From the NCBI GenBank assembly GCA_964421675.1, contig CAYQXV010000012.1, positions 8,976 to 72,975 of the forward strand: a stretch of 64,000 nt of DNA, read 5' to 3'. A program made the position numbers and the translations under genes. This DNA is from CALLPQ01 sp964421675 (GTDB taxonomy: Bacteria > Pseudomonadota > Alphaproteobacteria > Caulobacterales > Parvularculaceae). Shown one piece after another: positions 51,436 through 60,169 of this stretch. Numbering within the stretch: the first letter of the stretch is position 1; each line of letters opens with the position of its first letter. Under the pieces are notes generated by a model that saw only the letters and a list, made by a program, of their open reading frames with translations, made no database searches and was not told the origin of the DNA.

Positions 51436-52923
51436 ATGGGTGATCCGCTACAGATTAGCATTTTTTTTGGTATTTCCGCATTGATCGGATTTTTGACATG
51501 GCTGCAATGTCGAAAGTCAAAGGTTGGTGATCGAAGTTCCGGGCATGACTATTTTTTGGCAAATGGCGGCCTGTCCTGGTACTTCGTTGCCGGGTCCATC
51601 ACCCTGACAAATTTGTCTACCGATCAACTTGTAGGCATGAATGGCAATCAGATGCTATTGCTGGCCTGGTGGGAATTGGCCGCTGTTTGCGGTTTGTTTA
51701 TTCTCGCCTTTGTGTTTTTGCCGATTTATTACCGCAATGAATGCACGACAACGACGGAACTGTTACAGAAAAAATATAATGACAAGCATATTAGAGCGGT
51801 CATTTCAGTTTTGTTTCTCGCCGGTAATATTTTTATCTTCCTACCGTCAATCCTTTATGGCGGATCGCTGTTTTTGGTGTCTTTGTCCGGTATTGATCTG
51901 TCGCCCATTGTAGGCGAGCGGCTATTTGTTGGATCGCCGGTGGAGGTCGACGGGACGATATTCGTTCTCTCAATTTTGTTTGCAATTGTCGGCGCGGCCT
52001 ATGCCATTCTTGGCGGGCTTCGCGCTGTTGCTGTCTCGGATACTTATAGCGGTGTGTTGATTTTAACCTTGGCATTGCTGGTTGTGTATCTGGCATTGCG
52101 GGCGATCAATTTTGATTTCTCTGATATTCCCGCGGAACGATTATCGATGATTGGCAATAATGTCTCGCCAATCCCTTGGCATACTTTGTTTACTGGGATG
52201 ATTTTTATTCAAACATTTTATTGGAGCACCAATCAGACGATTACCCAGCGCGCTATGGCGGCGCCCAATATTGGTGAGGCGCAAAAAGGAGTGTTGACCG
52301 CAGCGGGTATTCGATTGCTGATCGTTCCCGTCATTGTCACGGTTCCGGGCGTTGTTGCGTATAAATTGTTTGGCGATGTGAATGATGCCGCCTACGGCAT
52401 GATTGTTGGCGAGGTATTGCCCGCCTGGCTTTCGGGCGCGTTTGCTGCTGGCATTGCCGCGGCAGTGTTGACAACATTTAATTCTATCTTGAATGCGTCT
52501 GCGGCATTATATGTGTGTGATTTTCATGAAGCCTATATCGGGAAAGCGAAAAATGTTCCCTATGTGAGCGGTGTGTTTTCCGTTGCGATGACCCTTGCGG
52601 CGATTTTGTTGGTACCCGTCTATGCCTCACAAGAGAGCATCATCAATACGGTTCAGGAACTTTATGGCTTACTTTCAATGCCAATATTATCGGCATTTAT
52701 TGTCGGGCTTGTTTTCCGAAATGTAGCGGCCGGCGCGGCAATCATTGGCGTCGTTGGCGGCGTGGCGATCTATTATTATCTGTCTCAAATATTAGAGCCG
52801 TTCCACTATATTCATTCCATGTTTGTGACATTGGTCTTTAGTGTGTTTGTCTCATTGCTCGCAAATTTAGTGGTGTTTGGGCGGCGCGCATCCTTTATTG
52901 AGTTTCGCAAAGCTGTTTCGTAA
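51436..52923 (+). CDS. Sodium/solute symporter (SSS family), probable sugar transporter
   Basis: A 495-residue membrane protein of the SSS family with about 13 helices. The N-terminal part has SGHDYFLANGGLSWYFVAGS then LTNLSTDQLVGMNGNQM, close to the SglT-type signature. The conserved YWSTNQTITQRAMAAPNIGEAQKG and AAVLTTFNSILNASAALYVCDF also point to sugar/inositol members. GGGAGG precedes the ATG at 51436. It is convergent with the alpha-galactosidase gene, 23 bases apart, so galactosides or galactose are likely substrates. That is inference. Confidence 0.88.
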   Translation: MGDPLQISIFFGISALIGFLTWLQCRKSKVGDRSSGHDYFLANGGLSWYFVAGSITLTNLSTDQLVGMNGNQMLLLAWWELAAVCGLFILAFVFLPIYYRNECTTTTELLQKKYNDKHIRAVISVLFLAGNIFIFLPSILYGGSLFLVSLSGIDLSPIVGERLFVGSPVEVDGTIFVLSILFAIVGAAYAILGGLRAVAVSDTYSGVLILTLALLVVYLALRAINFDFSDIPAERLSMIGNNVSPIPWHTLFTGMIFIQTFYWSTNQTITQRAMAAPNIGEAQKGVLTAAGIRLLIVPVIVTVPGVVAYKLFGDVNDAAYGMIVGEVLPAWLSGAFAAGIAAAVLTTFNSILNASAALYVCDFHEAYIGKAKNVPYVSGVFSVAMTLAAILLVPVYASQESIINTVQELYGLLSMPILSAFIVGLVFRNVAAGAAIIGVVGGVAIYYYLSQILEPFHYIHSMFVTLVFSVFVSLLANLVVFGRRASFIEFRKAVS

Positions 52924-52946
52924 AATTGGATTGAGCGGTTAAGCGT

Positions 52947-55142
52947 CTAAACCGCTTTAACCTCAAAAATAATGCACGATTGAGGCATGAGCACCGGCAA
53001 TTGAAGGCCCACTTTCATGAGTGCGTCTCCGGTTGCCTCATACCCTTTTTCTAGCAAGCCGGAAGTCTCAAGGCGGTGCGGCGGCGGTGTGGTGATTTCG
53101 GTCGGCCAAATAACTTTGATGCGATAGCGCTTTTGCGGATCAAGACCGGGAAATTTCAAAACCCCGGGCAGGGTATTTTTCAGCGTCTCCAACTGTGCAT
53201 AAGAATAGAGCGCAAGATTGCGTTTAGGGCAGACAACGCCAAAAGCATTTGTGCCGCTTGGCCCGTCAATGCGCACATAGTCTGCGGTGTGGAGGTGTGA
53301 TCGATAATGTTTATGAAGCGCAATGGCGCGTTTTAATTCGTTCTTTTCTGGCTGCGACATTGTCAGCAAATTGGCTTCAACGCCCATATGGCCGAAAAAC
53401 GCGGTTGCGGCGCGAAACGCCATGGAAAGCGTGCGATGCGTAATATGACAATTACGCGGGCCAACATGAGCGCCCAAAACCTCAAGGGGAAAAAAGTAGG
53501 ACGCGCCGCGCTGTATTTTCTGGCGGTCCAAAGCATCATTACTATCAGAGGTCCAAATGCGATCAGTATGGGCAAGAATGCCAAAATCAGCACGGCCGCC
53601 GCCCGATGAACAGCTTTCAAACTCAACATTTGGATGGCGTCCCCGCAAGCGTTCCAACAGGGCATAAACGGCGCGCGTTTGCGCATGGGCAACCGGATGT
53701 CCGGTTCCGTCACCGGGATGATTAATGTCTCGGTTCATATCCCATTTAATATACCCAATATCGAGATACTCAGATAACAGACGATCAATCTGCGAAAAGA
53801 TATTCTCAAATGCATCCCGGTTGGTGAGATTTATGACGAACTGATTGCGAAAGGGAACTTGTTCTGTATGCGGGGTTTGCAAAACCCAATCGGGGTGCTT
53901 GCGAAAAAAATCGCTATCTTCATTGACCATTTCAGGTTCAACCCAAAGGCCAAACTCCATCTTTCGCGCGCGCACATAATCAATCAGGGGCTGGAGACCA
54001 TTGGGATAAATGGTTCGGTCAACCTGCCAGTCTCCAAGGCCTGCGCGGTCATTGCGCCGCCCCATAAACCAGCCATCATCAAGAACAAAACGTTCCGCGC
54101 CGATATTGGCAGCCTCATCGGCAAGTTTTTTTAATTGCGCGAGGGAGTGATCGAAATAGATCGCTTCCCAACTATTATAATGTACTGGCCTCGGCCTATC
54201 GCGCAGCCGCGCATCGCTCATAGTGGTGCGATAATAGTCATGAAAACTCGACGACATGGGCGAAAACCCATTCGAACTAAAGGCGGTATAAAGGCTCGGC
54301 GTTTCATAAGTCGCGCCAGCGGCGAGGGTGATTTCGCCGGGCATAAAATGTTCGCCAATTTGAAGAATATTCCTGCCATTGCTGAGCGGTTCGATTTTCA
54401 TGCGGTGATTGCCGCTCCACCCAAAGTGAACGCCAAGACAGGCCCCTTGATGTTCATCGGCGTTGCGCGCGCATAAAATCAATCCCGGAAAGCGATCATG
54501 GGATGTCCGCCCGCGGCGGTTTTCAACGATAAACCCAATTTGAGTTAAGGGGGCTCGCAAAGTCTGAAATTCATTGGCCCAACGGCCGGAAAAGCTAATC
54601 ACCTCGTCAAGGTCTGGCGGTAGACATAGTGAAAGTACGCATGCCCAATTGATGGAAAGGGGTGTGTTTGCGCTATTAGTAAAGCTCGTATGGATTTTAA
54701 TGACATTCGCGTCTGATTTAACGTCGAATGTGTAGCATACGGACAATCCATTCTCGCTATCACGGCAATGAACCGCCACACTGTCTTGGTCTCGAACAGT
54801 TTTTTCGACCCGCAAAAGCGGGGCCCAACCCGTATTTCCGCGATGGACATCCAATCCTGATGGCCCGAGATAGCCAGTCCCCGGTTCGCATGATAAACTT
54901 GGCGCAATTTCTTTGTCCGGTCCGCCTTGTGCTCCTTGACGCTCACATAATTGCGCAATGTCCGCAGCGGCTTGAACATCATTGATGTCGCAGTCGAGTT
55001 TGTCGCCCCAATAAACGATAGAGGGCGGGGCACCAATTTCTGTCTTCAGCAAAACCGAAGACTGGCGCGCGTGGATAAGGGTATATTTAGAGTTTGACTG
55101 CGTCACAATGGGTCGCAAATGATGGTGATGGATGTGCTGCAA
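52947..55142 (-). CDS. Alpha-galactosidase, glycoside hydrolase family 36
   Basis: About 731 residues, the usual GH36 length. The N-terminal beta-sandwich is followed by the catalytic barrel: GAERFVLDDGWFMGRRNDRA, FGLWVEPEMVNEDSDFF and GYIKWDMNRDINHPGDGTG, where the Asp of KWDMNRD is the nucleophile; then VEFESCSSGGGRADFGIL and IWTSDSNDALDRQKIQRG with the acid/base Asp. No signal peptide, so it acts on imported alpha-galactosides such as melibiose or raffinose. The frame starts at a TTG (55142); no ATG lies near, and a GTG at 55106 is an alternative. It begins 23 bases after the esterase gene, so they form one operon. Confidence 0.93.
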   Translation of the reverse strand: MQHIHHHHLRPIVTQSNSKYTLIHARQSSVLLKTEIGAPPSIVYWGDKLDCDINDVQAAADIAQLCERQGAQGGPDKEIAPSLSCEPGTGYLGPSGLDVHRGNTGWAPLLRVEKTVRDQDSVAVHCRDSENGLSVCYTFDVKSDANVIKIHTSFTNSANTPLSINWACVLSLCLPPDLDEVISFSGRWANEFQTLRAPLTQIGFIVENRRGRTSHDRFPGLILCARNADEHQGACLGVHFGWSGNHRMKIEPLSNGRNILQIGEHFMPGEITLAAGATYETPSLYTAFSSNGFSPMSSSFHDYYRTTMSDARLRDRPRPVHYNSWEAIYFDHSLAQLKKLADEAANIGAERFVLDDGWFMGRRNDRAGLGDWQVDRTIYPNGLQPLIDYVRARKMEFGLWVEPEMVNEDSDFFRKHPDWVLQTPHTEQVPFRNQFVINLTNRDAFENIFSQIDRLLSEYLDIGYIKWDMNRDINHPGDGTGHPVAHAQTRAVYALLERLRGRHPNVEFESCSSGGGRADFGILAHTDRIWTSDSNDALDRQKIQRGASYFFPLEVLGAHVGPRNCHITHRTLSMAFRAATAFFGHMGVEANLLTMSQPEKNELKRAIALHKHYRSHLHTADYVRIDGPSGTNAFGVVCPKRNLALYSYAQLETLKNTLPGVLKFPGLDPQKRYRIKVIWPTEITTPPPHRLETSGLLEKGYEATGDALMKVGLQLPVLMPQSCIIFEVKAV

Positions 55143-55165
55143 ATGCAGCGGCGGTCAGTTCAGTG

Positions 55166-56146
55166 TTAATCGGCAATACATTCAGCGATGAATTTGTTTA
55201 TTCTCTGGCGGGCCTGGCGGGCAATTTTTATCGGCAATATATCAAAGGCGTGAATGCCGCCGGGATAGATTTCTAATTCTGTGTGGTGGCCAGCCGATAA
55301 CCAGCGCTGTGCCATAAACAAGGAATCGTCCAAAAGAGGATCGAGCGTGCCGACGGTGAACAGTGCACGGGGCATGTCATGAAGAGGGGCATTGATTGGC
55401 GATATTAACGGGTCGCGTTTTTCTTCCAGCGTAAATCGGTCCGGCGGAAAGAGATTGTCTCCAAACCACTCGACGACGGGACGGTTTAAGATAAGTAAAC
55501 GGTCGCCCCAATTTTGCATGCTTGGGGTCAGCGACATATCGTAAATTCCATAGACGAGATTGGCACCGGCAAAATCGGTAAATTGATGATGCTCACGCAT
55601 GCGCAATAGCGTCACCGCAGACAGATGCGCGCCCGCACTTTCCCCGCCAATGACAATTTTTTCCGTTCCATATTCGGCCTTAATCGATTGGGCCAACCAT
55701 ACGCTAACCGCTTCGCAATCATCCGCAGGCAATGGCCATGGATTTTCCGGCGCGAGGCGATATTCAACACTGACAACAGCCATATTAAGATCAGTGGCAA
55801 TTTTACTTAACATTTGATCGTGAGAATCCGCCGCGCCGATTGTGTGACCGCCCCCATGGATATGCAGATAGAGCCCGTTCACTGTGTCCGGTACGAATTG
55901 GCGCACGGGCACTTCAATCCCATTGGCCTTGATGGTGCGCCACTCGGCCATGGGCGATAAGGGTTCATCGGCGATTAGCCCTTCGCCGCTTTTTCTTGCG
56001 TCGCGAACCGTTTGCGCGCCCAACTCCATAATCGTCGGGAGCCGCTTTTGGGCCTCCTCGACCATGGCCACGGCAGTGCGGGTTTCCTCGCTAATAGCCT
56101 CATCAGCGAACAGGGCGGGGTCGATTAATAGGGAAGGATTTGTCAT
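55166..56146 (-). CDS. Alpha/beta hydrolase, HSL-like esterase family
   Basis: A 326-residue enzyme of the hormone-sensitive-lipase family. The oxyanion HGGG is in GLYLHIHGGGHTIGAADSHD. The nucleophile is in KIVIGGESAGAHLSAVTLLR (GESAG), with Asp in TVGTLDPLLDDS and His in EIYPGGIHAFDIL. No signal peptide. It is upstream of and in one operon with the alpha-galactosidase, so it may remove acyl groups from imported sugars; that is inferred from context only. Confidence 0.92.
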   Translation of the reverse strand: MTNPSLLIDPALFADEAISEETRTAVAMVEEAQKRLPTIMELGAQTVRDARKSGEGLIADEPLSPMAEWRTIKANGIEVPVRQFVPDTVNGLYLHIHGGGHTIGAADSHDQMLSKIATDLNMAVVSVEYRLAPENPWPLPADDCEAVSVWLAQSIKAEYGTEKIVIGGESAGAHLSAVTLLRMREHHQFTDFAGANLVYGIYDMSLTPSMQNWGDRLLILNRPVVEWFGDNLFPPDRFTLEEKRDPLISPINAPLHDMPRALFTVGTLDPLLDDSLFMAQRWLSAGHHTELEIYPGGIHAFDILPIKIARQARQRINKFIAECIAD

Positions 56147-56241
56147 TGGGCGACTATAATAGCCCCATGCGCAGGCGGCTATTTAAAATAGCATGCCACG
56201 CCAAAAAGCTAGAAATGTAAAAGGCTAGTCAAGCGCGAGGG

Positions 56242-56466
56242 TTAAACCGACTGGCGCGCGGCAAATTTCATCATCGTGCTGATATGGTTTGCGTCAATAG
56301 AGGGCGAGGTGTCTGATGTATAGCTAGCACTGGGTTGGGCATGGTTGCCGTCATTCAGCCCCTGACGCAGCTGCCTGAACACGCTATCGGCTTTGGCGCT
56401 TCTTGCGCGCTCTGTATCTGCGATAGCCTTAAATAGGTCGCGTGTGGTCTGTTTGTGAATGCCCAT
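56242..56466 (-). CDS. Small protein of unknown function with CtrA boxes upstream
   Basis: A 74-residue protein. The ATG at 56466 follows GGGCGGAG with suitable spacing. The N-terminal half is helical and charged (TTRDLFKAIADTERARSAKA then VFRQLRQGLND), the second half is Ser/Asn/Pro-rich with a short final helix (ANHISTMMKFAARQSV). No family recognised. Two perfect TTAA-N7-TTAA boxes lie 31-88 bases upstream of its start, and no other gene start faces them closely. This suggests cell-cycle or motility-linked expression. It lies alone between the esterase and phaC. Confidence 0.6.
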   Translation of the reverse strand: MGIHKQTTRDLFKAIADTERARSAKADSVFRQLRQGLNDGNHAQPSASYTSDTSPSIDANHISTMMKFAARQSV

Positions 56467-56496
56467 AACTCCGCCCGATTAGCTTATCATTTGGGA

Positions 56497-56511
56497 TTAA
56501 CCATTTCTTAA
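56497..56511 (-). promoter_or_regulatory. CtrA box 1 upstream of the 74-residue gene
   Basis: TTAAGAAATGGTTAA (read on the minus strand; TTAACCATTTCTTAA on plus) is a perfect TTAA-N7-TTAA CtrA consensus, about 31-45 bases before the ATG at 56466, near where RNA polymerase would bind. Confidence 0.6.
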
Positions 56512-56539
56512 GCTTGGGGATTAGGGTGATTCGAAAAGG

Positions 56540-56554
56540 TTAACAAATCCTTAA
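56540..56554 (+). promoter_or_regulatory. CtrA box 2 upstream of the 74-residue gene
   Basis: TTAACAAATCCTTAA followed by C is a second perfect TTAA-N7-TTAA, 28 bases from the first. Two boxes in one short promoter are much less likely by chance than one. Confidence 0.6.
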
Positions 56555-56584
56555 CGGCTTGGGTTCGTGGGCGAAAAGTTGCGG

Positions 56585-58708
56585 CTATGACTTGATTTTT
56601 ACATAGCTGCCCGGTGCATCTTCGATGACCTTTAGCCCGCCATCGCCGGGGACGCGGGCGCGAACTTTGCCCGGACTGGTCTTGTTCAGCCATTCAATCC
56701 AATAGGGCCACCACGATCCTTGATGAAGCTGCGCGTCACTTTTCCATTCATCCACACTGGCGGGCAGATTTGTATTGGTTGAGTGGTGATATTTGTTTTT
56801 GTCAGGATGATTGACGACCCCGGCAATATGACCCGAGCCCGCCAGCATATATTCTACCGGGCCGCCAAAAGATTTGGCCGTATTATATATCGACCGATAG
56901 GGCGCAATGTGATCGGTCTCACCGGCTTGCATAAAGATCGGGTTCTTAACCGCACCCAGATCAAGGGTGATCCCGTCCATCACCATTTCGCCCTTTGCAA
57001 GGCGGTTGTTTTGATAAAATTCGCGGAGGTAAAACAGATGCACTTCCTTGGGCATTCGTGTGGCATCTGAATTCCAAAACAGCAGATCAAATTTTGCCGG
57101 GTCTTTGCCTTTCAAATAATTATCAATCACGAACGACCAAATCAGGTCATTAGACCTCAGCATGTTAAAGGTTGTAGACATGGCGCGCCCTTCAAGCACG
57201 CCGCCCGCCGCATCCATCTGTTTTGACAGTGCATCAAGCTGCGGATCGTCCACAAATAAGAGTAAGTCACCGGCCTCGGTAAAATCAGCCTGCGCGGTAA
57301 AAAACGTTACAGAGTGAACCCGGTTATCATTGGTTTGTGCCATATATGATAAAGCGGTTGAGAGCATTGTCCCGCCAATGCAATATCCAATGGCGTCAAC
57401 CTGTTCTTCGCCTGTTGCTTTTTTAATAGCATCGAAGGCTGCGAATGCGCCGTTTCGAATATAATCAAAAAATGTATGGTTCTTGTGTTCTGATCCGGGG
57501 TTAACCCAAGAGACAACAAAGACAGTTCGGCCCTGTGCAACAGCCCATTTAATGAATGAGTTGGATTTTTGCAGGTCGAGAATATAAAATTTATTGATCC
57601 ATGGCGGAAAAATCACCAAAGGCCGTTTGGCTACATATTCCGTAGTGGGATTATATTGGATGAGTTGCAAAATGTCATTTTGAAAAACCACTTTTCCGGG
57701 TGTGGTGGCGACATTGACGCCGAGTTCAAAATGATCGGTATCAACCTGACGTATGTCGAGGGTGCCTTCGCCGCGATCAAGATCCACTAATAGGTTTTGA
57801 TAGCCCTTTAGTAGATTTTCTCCGCGGCTTTCGATGGTCGCATCGACAACTTCCGGGTTGAGCATTGCAAAATTTGTTGGCGCAAGGGCATCGGTAAATT
57901 GGCGCGTATAGAATTTTGCCTTGTGATGTTCGTGTTCGTCAAGGCCTTCTAACTGATCAACCGTTTCTGTTAGCCAGTCTGATACGATGAGATAGGATTG
58001 TTTGACAAAATCCAGCATGTGATTTTCTTCCCACGCTGGATGGCGAAACCGTTTGTCGCCTGCTTGTGCATTCGCGGCCGGGCGGGTTGCTTCACCCGCA
58101 ATCTTTTTCGACATGGACGACATTAATCGTGAATAATCCCCCCATAACCGGAACTGGCGTTCCAATACGGTTCCGGGGTCTAAGGATAATCCCGTCATCA
58201 CCTCCTGAAAGGCTTCGCCAACATTGAGCGGATCGCCAGACAGCTCGCCGGTTAGTGTTCGAAAATCTGGGTTCTGGGTAACGAAGTCTTTGAAGACTTC
58301 CTGACTGCGCCCGGTAATATCCGTCATGATTTCCGATAGCGCATCAAAATCACCATAGGGACTAAAGTCACCATAGGGATTGGCGCCGGGGTCGCGGCTA
58401 TTTTCTGATTTGTTTTTTGATGGCTTTTCGGCGGTGTCAGTAGGCTTTTTTGTTTTTGCTGCCGCTTTTTTTGGGGCTGTTTTTTTAGAGGCGGCTTTTC
58501 GCTTTGTCGTCGCGCTTTTTTTGTTCGCGGGTTTTGACGCTGCTTTCGCGGCTTTCTTGGTGCCTGATTTTTGGGCGCTTACTTTTTTAGAACTTGCTTT
58601 TTTAGAGCTCGCACGCTTTGCAGCTGGTTTTTTTGTGGTGGCCTTTTTGGAGGCCGCGCTTTTTGTGGCTGCTTTTTTACGTATTTTAGCAGGTTTTTCT
58701 TGTGTCAT
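56585..58708 (-). CDS. phaC: Class I polyhydroxyalkanoate synthase with histone-H1-like N-terminal domain
   Basis: A 707-residue PHA synthase that polymerises hydroxyacyl-CoA into storage granules. The class I core is complete: DALSEIMTDITGRSQEVFKD, VIFPPWINKFYILDLQKSNS then WAVAQGRTVFVVSWVNPGSE, the lipase-like box AIGYCIGGTMLSTAL with the catalytic Cys, Asp in LLFWNSDATRMPKEV and His in YMLAGSGHIAGVVNHP. The start is ATG 58708; a TTG at 58720 is less likely. Residues 5 to about 100 are almost only Lys, Ala, Ser and Thr (SKKATTKKPAAKRASSKKA and similar), like histone H1 or the PhaF/AlgP tail. Class I synthases are usually near 570-600 residues, so this is an added domain. phaA/phaB are not nearby. 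Confidence 0.96.
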   Translation of the reverse strand: MTQEKPAKIRKKAATKSAASKKATTKKPAAKRASSKKASSKKVSAQKSGTKKAAKAASKPANKKSATTKRKAASKKTAPKKAAAKTKKPTDTAEKPSKNKSENSRDPGANPYGDFSPYGDFDALSEIMTDITGRSQEVFKDFVTQNPDFRTLTGELSGDPLNVGEAFQEVMTGLSLDPGTVLERQFRLWGDYSRLMSSMSKKIAGEATRPAANAQAGDKRFRHPAWEENHMLDFVKQSYLIVSDWLTETVDQLEGLDEHEHHKAKFYTRQFTDALAPTNFAMLNPEVVDATIESRGENLLKGYQNLLVDLDRGEGTLDIRQVDTDHFELGVNVATTPGKVVFQNDILQLIQYNPTTEYVAKRPLVIFPPWINKFYILDLQKSNSFIKWAVAQGRTVFVVSWVNPGSEHKNHTFFDYIRNGAFAAFDAIKKATGEEQVDAIGYCIGGTMLSTALSYMAQTNDNRVHSVTFFTAQADFTEAGDLLLFVDDPQLDALSKQMDAAGGVLEGRAMSTTFNMLRSNDLIWSFVIDNYLKGKDPAKFDLLFWNSDATRMPKEVHLFYLREFYQNNRLAKGEMVMDGITLDLGAVKNPIFMQAGETDHIAPYRSIYNTAKSFGGPVEYMLAGSGHIAGVVNHPDKNKYHHSTNTNLPASVDEWKSDAQLHQGSWWPYWIEWLNKTSPGKVRARVPGDGGLKVIEDAPGSYVKIKS

Positions 58709-58776
58709 GAACGAGAACAAGCCTTATAATGGGAGCTGAATTGGATAAAAGGCAATTGTTGGAAACTGAGGGCACC

Positions 58777-59319
58777 ATGGTGTTTTTTCCTATAAAACGC
58801 AATATACAACCATGGGTTGGGATGTGCACTGTGATTTTGGTTGGCTTGCCGCTCTCAGCGTGTGAGACAGCGAAGCGATTTGCGCCTCCTGGTTTTGTAA
58901 AATATGAAGATCTTGAAAAGGGTATCCCGGTAGATCCGGCTATTCAGGCGCGGATTGAAGAGGCGCCCAAAGTCGAAAAACCGCGCTATCCGGTTCTGTC
59001 AGAACTGCCTCAGGAAAAACCAAAACCAACCGCGCGTGCGCTGCAGGTCAATCAGGAAACCTCTCTGCTAGAACAACACGACAGAATAAGCCGTGATATT
59101 GCTGCGGCACGCTCGCAAGCTGAAAATGAATTTGGCCTTGATACCGAAGGCACAGCAGATGAATTAAGGCCCGGTGAGGCGAGCGAATTGTCTCTAGCCG
59201 GTCAGGCTTTAGGCGATGAGATTAAAGAAAATCTATCGGTCGTTGATGAGGAGACCAAAGATCCGTTGCCAGAACCGATTGATACCAGCGCGGCGCCGGT
59301 ACCCGAAGAACCGTTTTAA
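58777..59319 (+). CDS. Lipoprotein of unknown function
   Basis: About 180 residues. The start at 58777 has GAGGG 6 bases upstream and gives a lipoprotein signal (WVGMCTVILVGLPLSACETA, lipobox LSAC); an ATG at 58729 is also in frame. The mature part is Pro/Glu-rich and probably disordered (IEEAPKVEKPRYPVLSELPQ, TKDPLPEPIDTSAAPVPEEP) with a helical middle. It resembles small alphaproteobacterial lipoproteins but I know no function. Divergent from phaC with under 70 bases between starts, convergent with the PP2C-like gene. Confidence 0.7.
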   Translation: MVFFPIKRNIQPWVGMCTVILVGLPLSACETAKRFAPPGFVKYEDLEKGIPVDPAIQARIEEAPKVEKPRYPVLSELPQEKPKPTARALQVNQETSLLEQHDRISRDIAAARSQAENEFGLDTEGTADELRPGEASELSLAGQALGDEIKENLSVVDEETKDPLPEPIDTSAAPVPEEPF

Positions 59320-59353
59320 AGATCTGACTTCAGGTCAGGTATTGAACTTGATC

Positions 59354-60169
59354 TTATTCGATTGAAAATTTCAAATAAGTGCGGTCATCATACGAGACCT
59401 GTCCGGGCATCATACCTTTAGAGGTAATATTTTCATTGATACACAGAGGATCGCGATCAAGGATTTTTTCCAGGGTCGCTTGTGTTTCTGAAAGACTATC
59501 GCAAACAATCGGAAAGCCGTCAGACGCAAGGATCAGCTCATTCGTTGTTTTGGGCAGGGAATGAACCTTGATGAATGCATCCGGCACCGGCAATCCGCTG
59601 ATCACGCCATATCCGTAAGGGTGATCATCGCGGTTTGCAAAGTCGAGAAGCGGTTTGAAGAAAGGCATAAAGCACTGCGCATAGTCATCGCTTTCCATGA
59701 TCTCTTGCGTGCTCATGCCGCGTAAAATCATGGCGTGGATCATCACCGCGCGTTGGCGTGAGGAAATCGCTTCAACCTCAAGATCATTTGCGTATGTTTT
59801 CCCGCCGTGGCGATAAACACAATCACCAACCCGCCATATCTGATGGTGATGGGCAGAATAAATCACACTATGAAATCCGCCAGTATATCGGCACTCGGTC
59901 ACCCCGTGCTCTGATTTAATGGCGCGCACCCGTTCAGCAAGTGTTCGGTAAAGTGTCGTTGGCTTATCGGACGCACCGATATTGCCGATAATCTCAGCGG
60001 CCTGTTTTATACAAGCCTGAATGATATCGGTTTCCCTATAATCGGGCCCAATCGATCCATCGATTACCGCGGCGACGGTGGGCGTAATAATATGAATATC
60101 TTCACTGTAACTATTATCGGAGGTTTTGCCGTGGGCGAAAACTTCAATGGGCTTTATTGTGTTGGTCAT
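59354..60169 (-). CDS. PP2C-like protein phosphatase coupled to a TRAP transporter
   Basis: A 271-residue protein with the metal-binding motifs of PP2C phosphatases in order: NSYSEDIHIITPTVAAVIDG (ED...DG), HHHQIWRVGDCVYRHGGK (vGD), TNELILASDGFPIVCDSLSE (lASDG) and VSYDDRTYLKF (DDxT) at the end. The usual DGxGG is DGSIGP here and the family's length is near 250, so it is a divergent but plausible enzyme. Its ATG overlaps the dctM stop (ATGA at 60166-60169), so it is translationally coupled to a TRAP permease. A role in controlling transport or signalling is inferred; no partner kinase gene is in the window. Confidence 0.8.
   Translation of the reverse strand: MTNTIKPIEVFAHGKTSDNSYSEDIHIITPTVAAVIDGSIGPDYRETDIIQACIKQAAEIIGNIGASDKPTTLYRTLAERVRAIKSEHGVTECRYTGGFHSVIYSAHHHQIWRVGDCVYRHGGKTYANDLEVEAISSRQRAVMIHAMILRGMSTQEIMESDDYAQCFMPFFKPLLDFANRDDHPYGYGVISGLPVPDAFIKVHSLPKTTNELILASDGFPIVCDSLSETQATLEKILDRDPLCINENITSKGMMPGQVSYDDRTYLKFSIE

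Noticed and set aside
53076..54985. Several plus-strand frames opposite the alpha-galactosidase
   Set aside because: Antisense shadows of a complete GH36 gene with all catalytic motifs.
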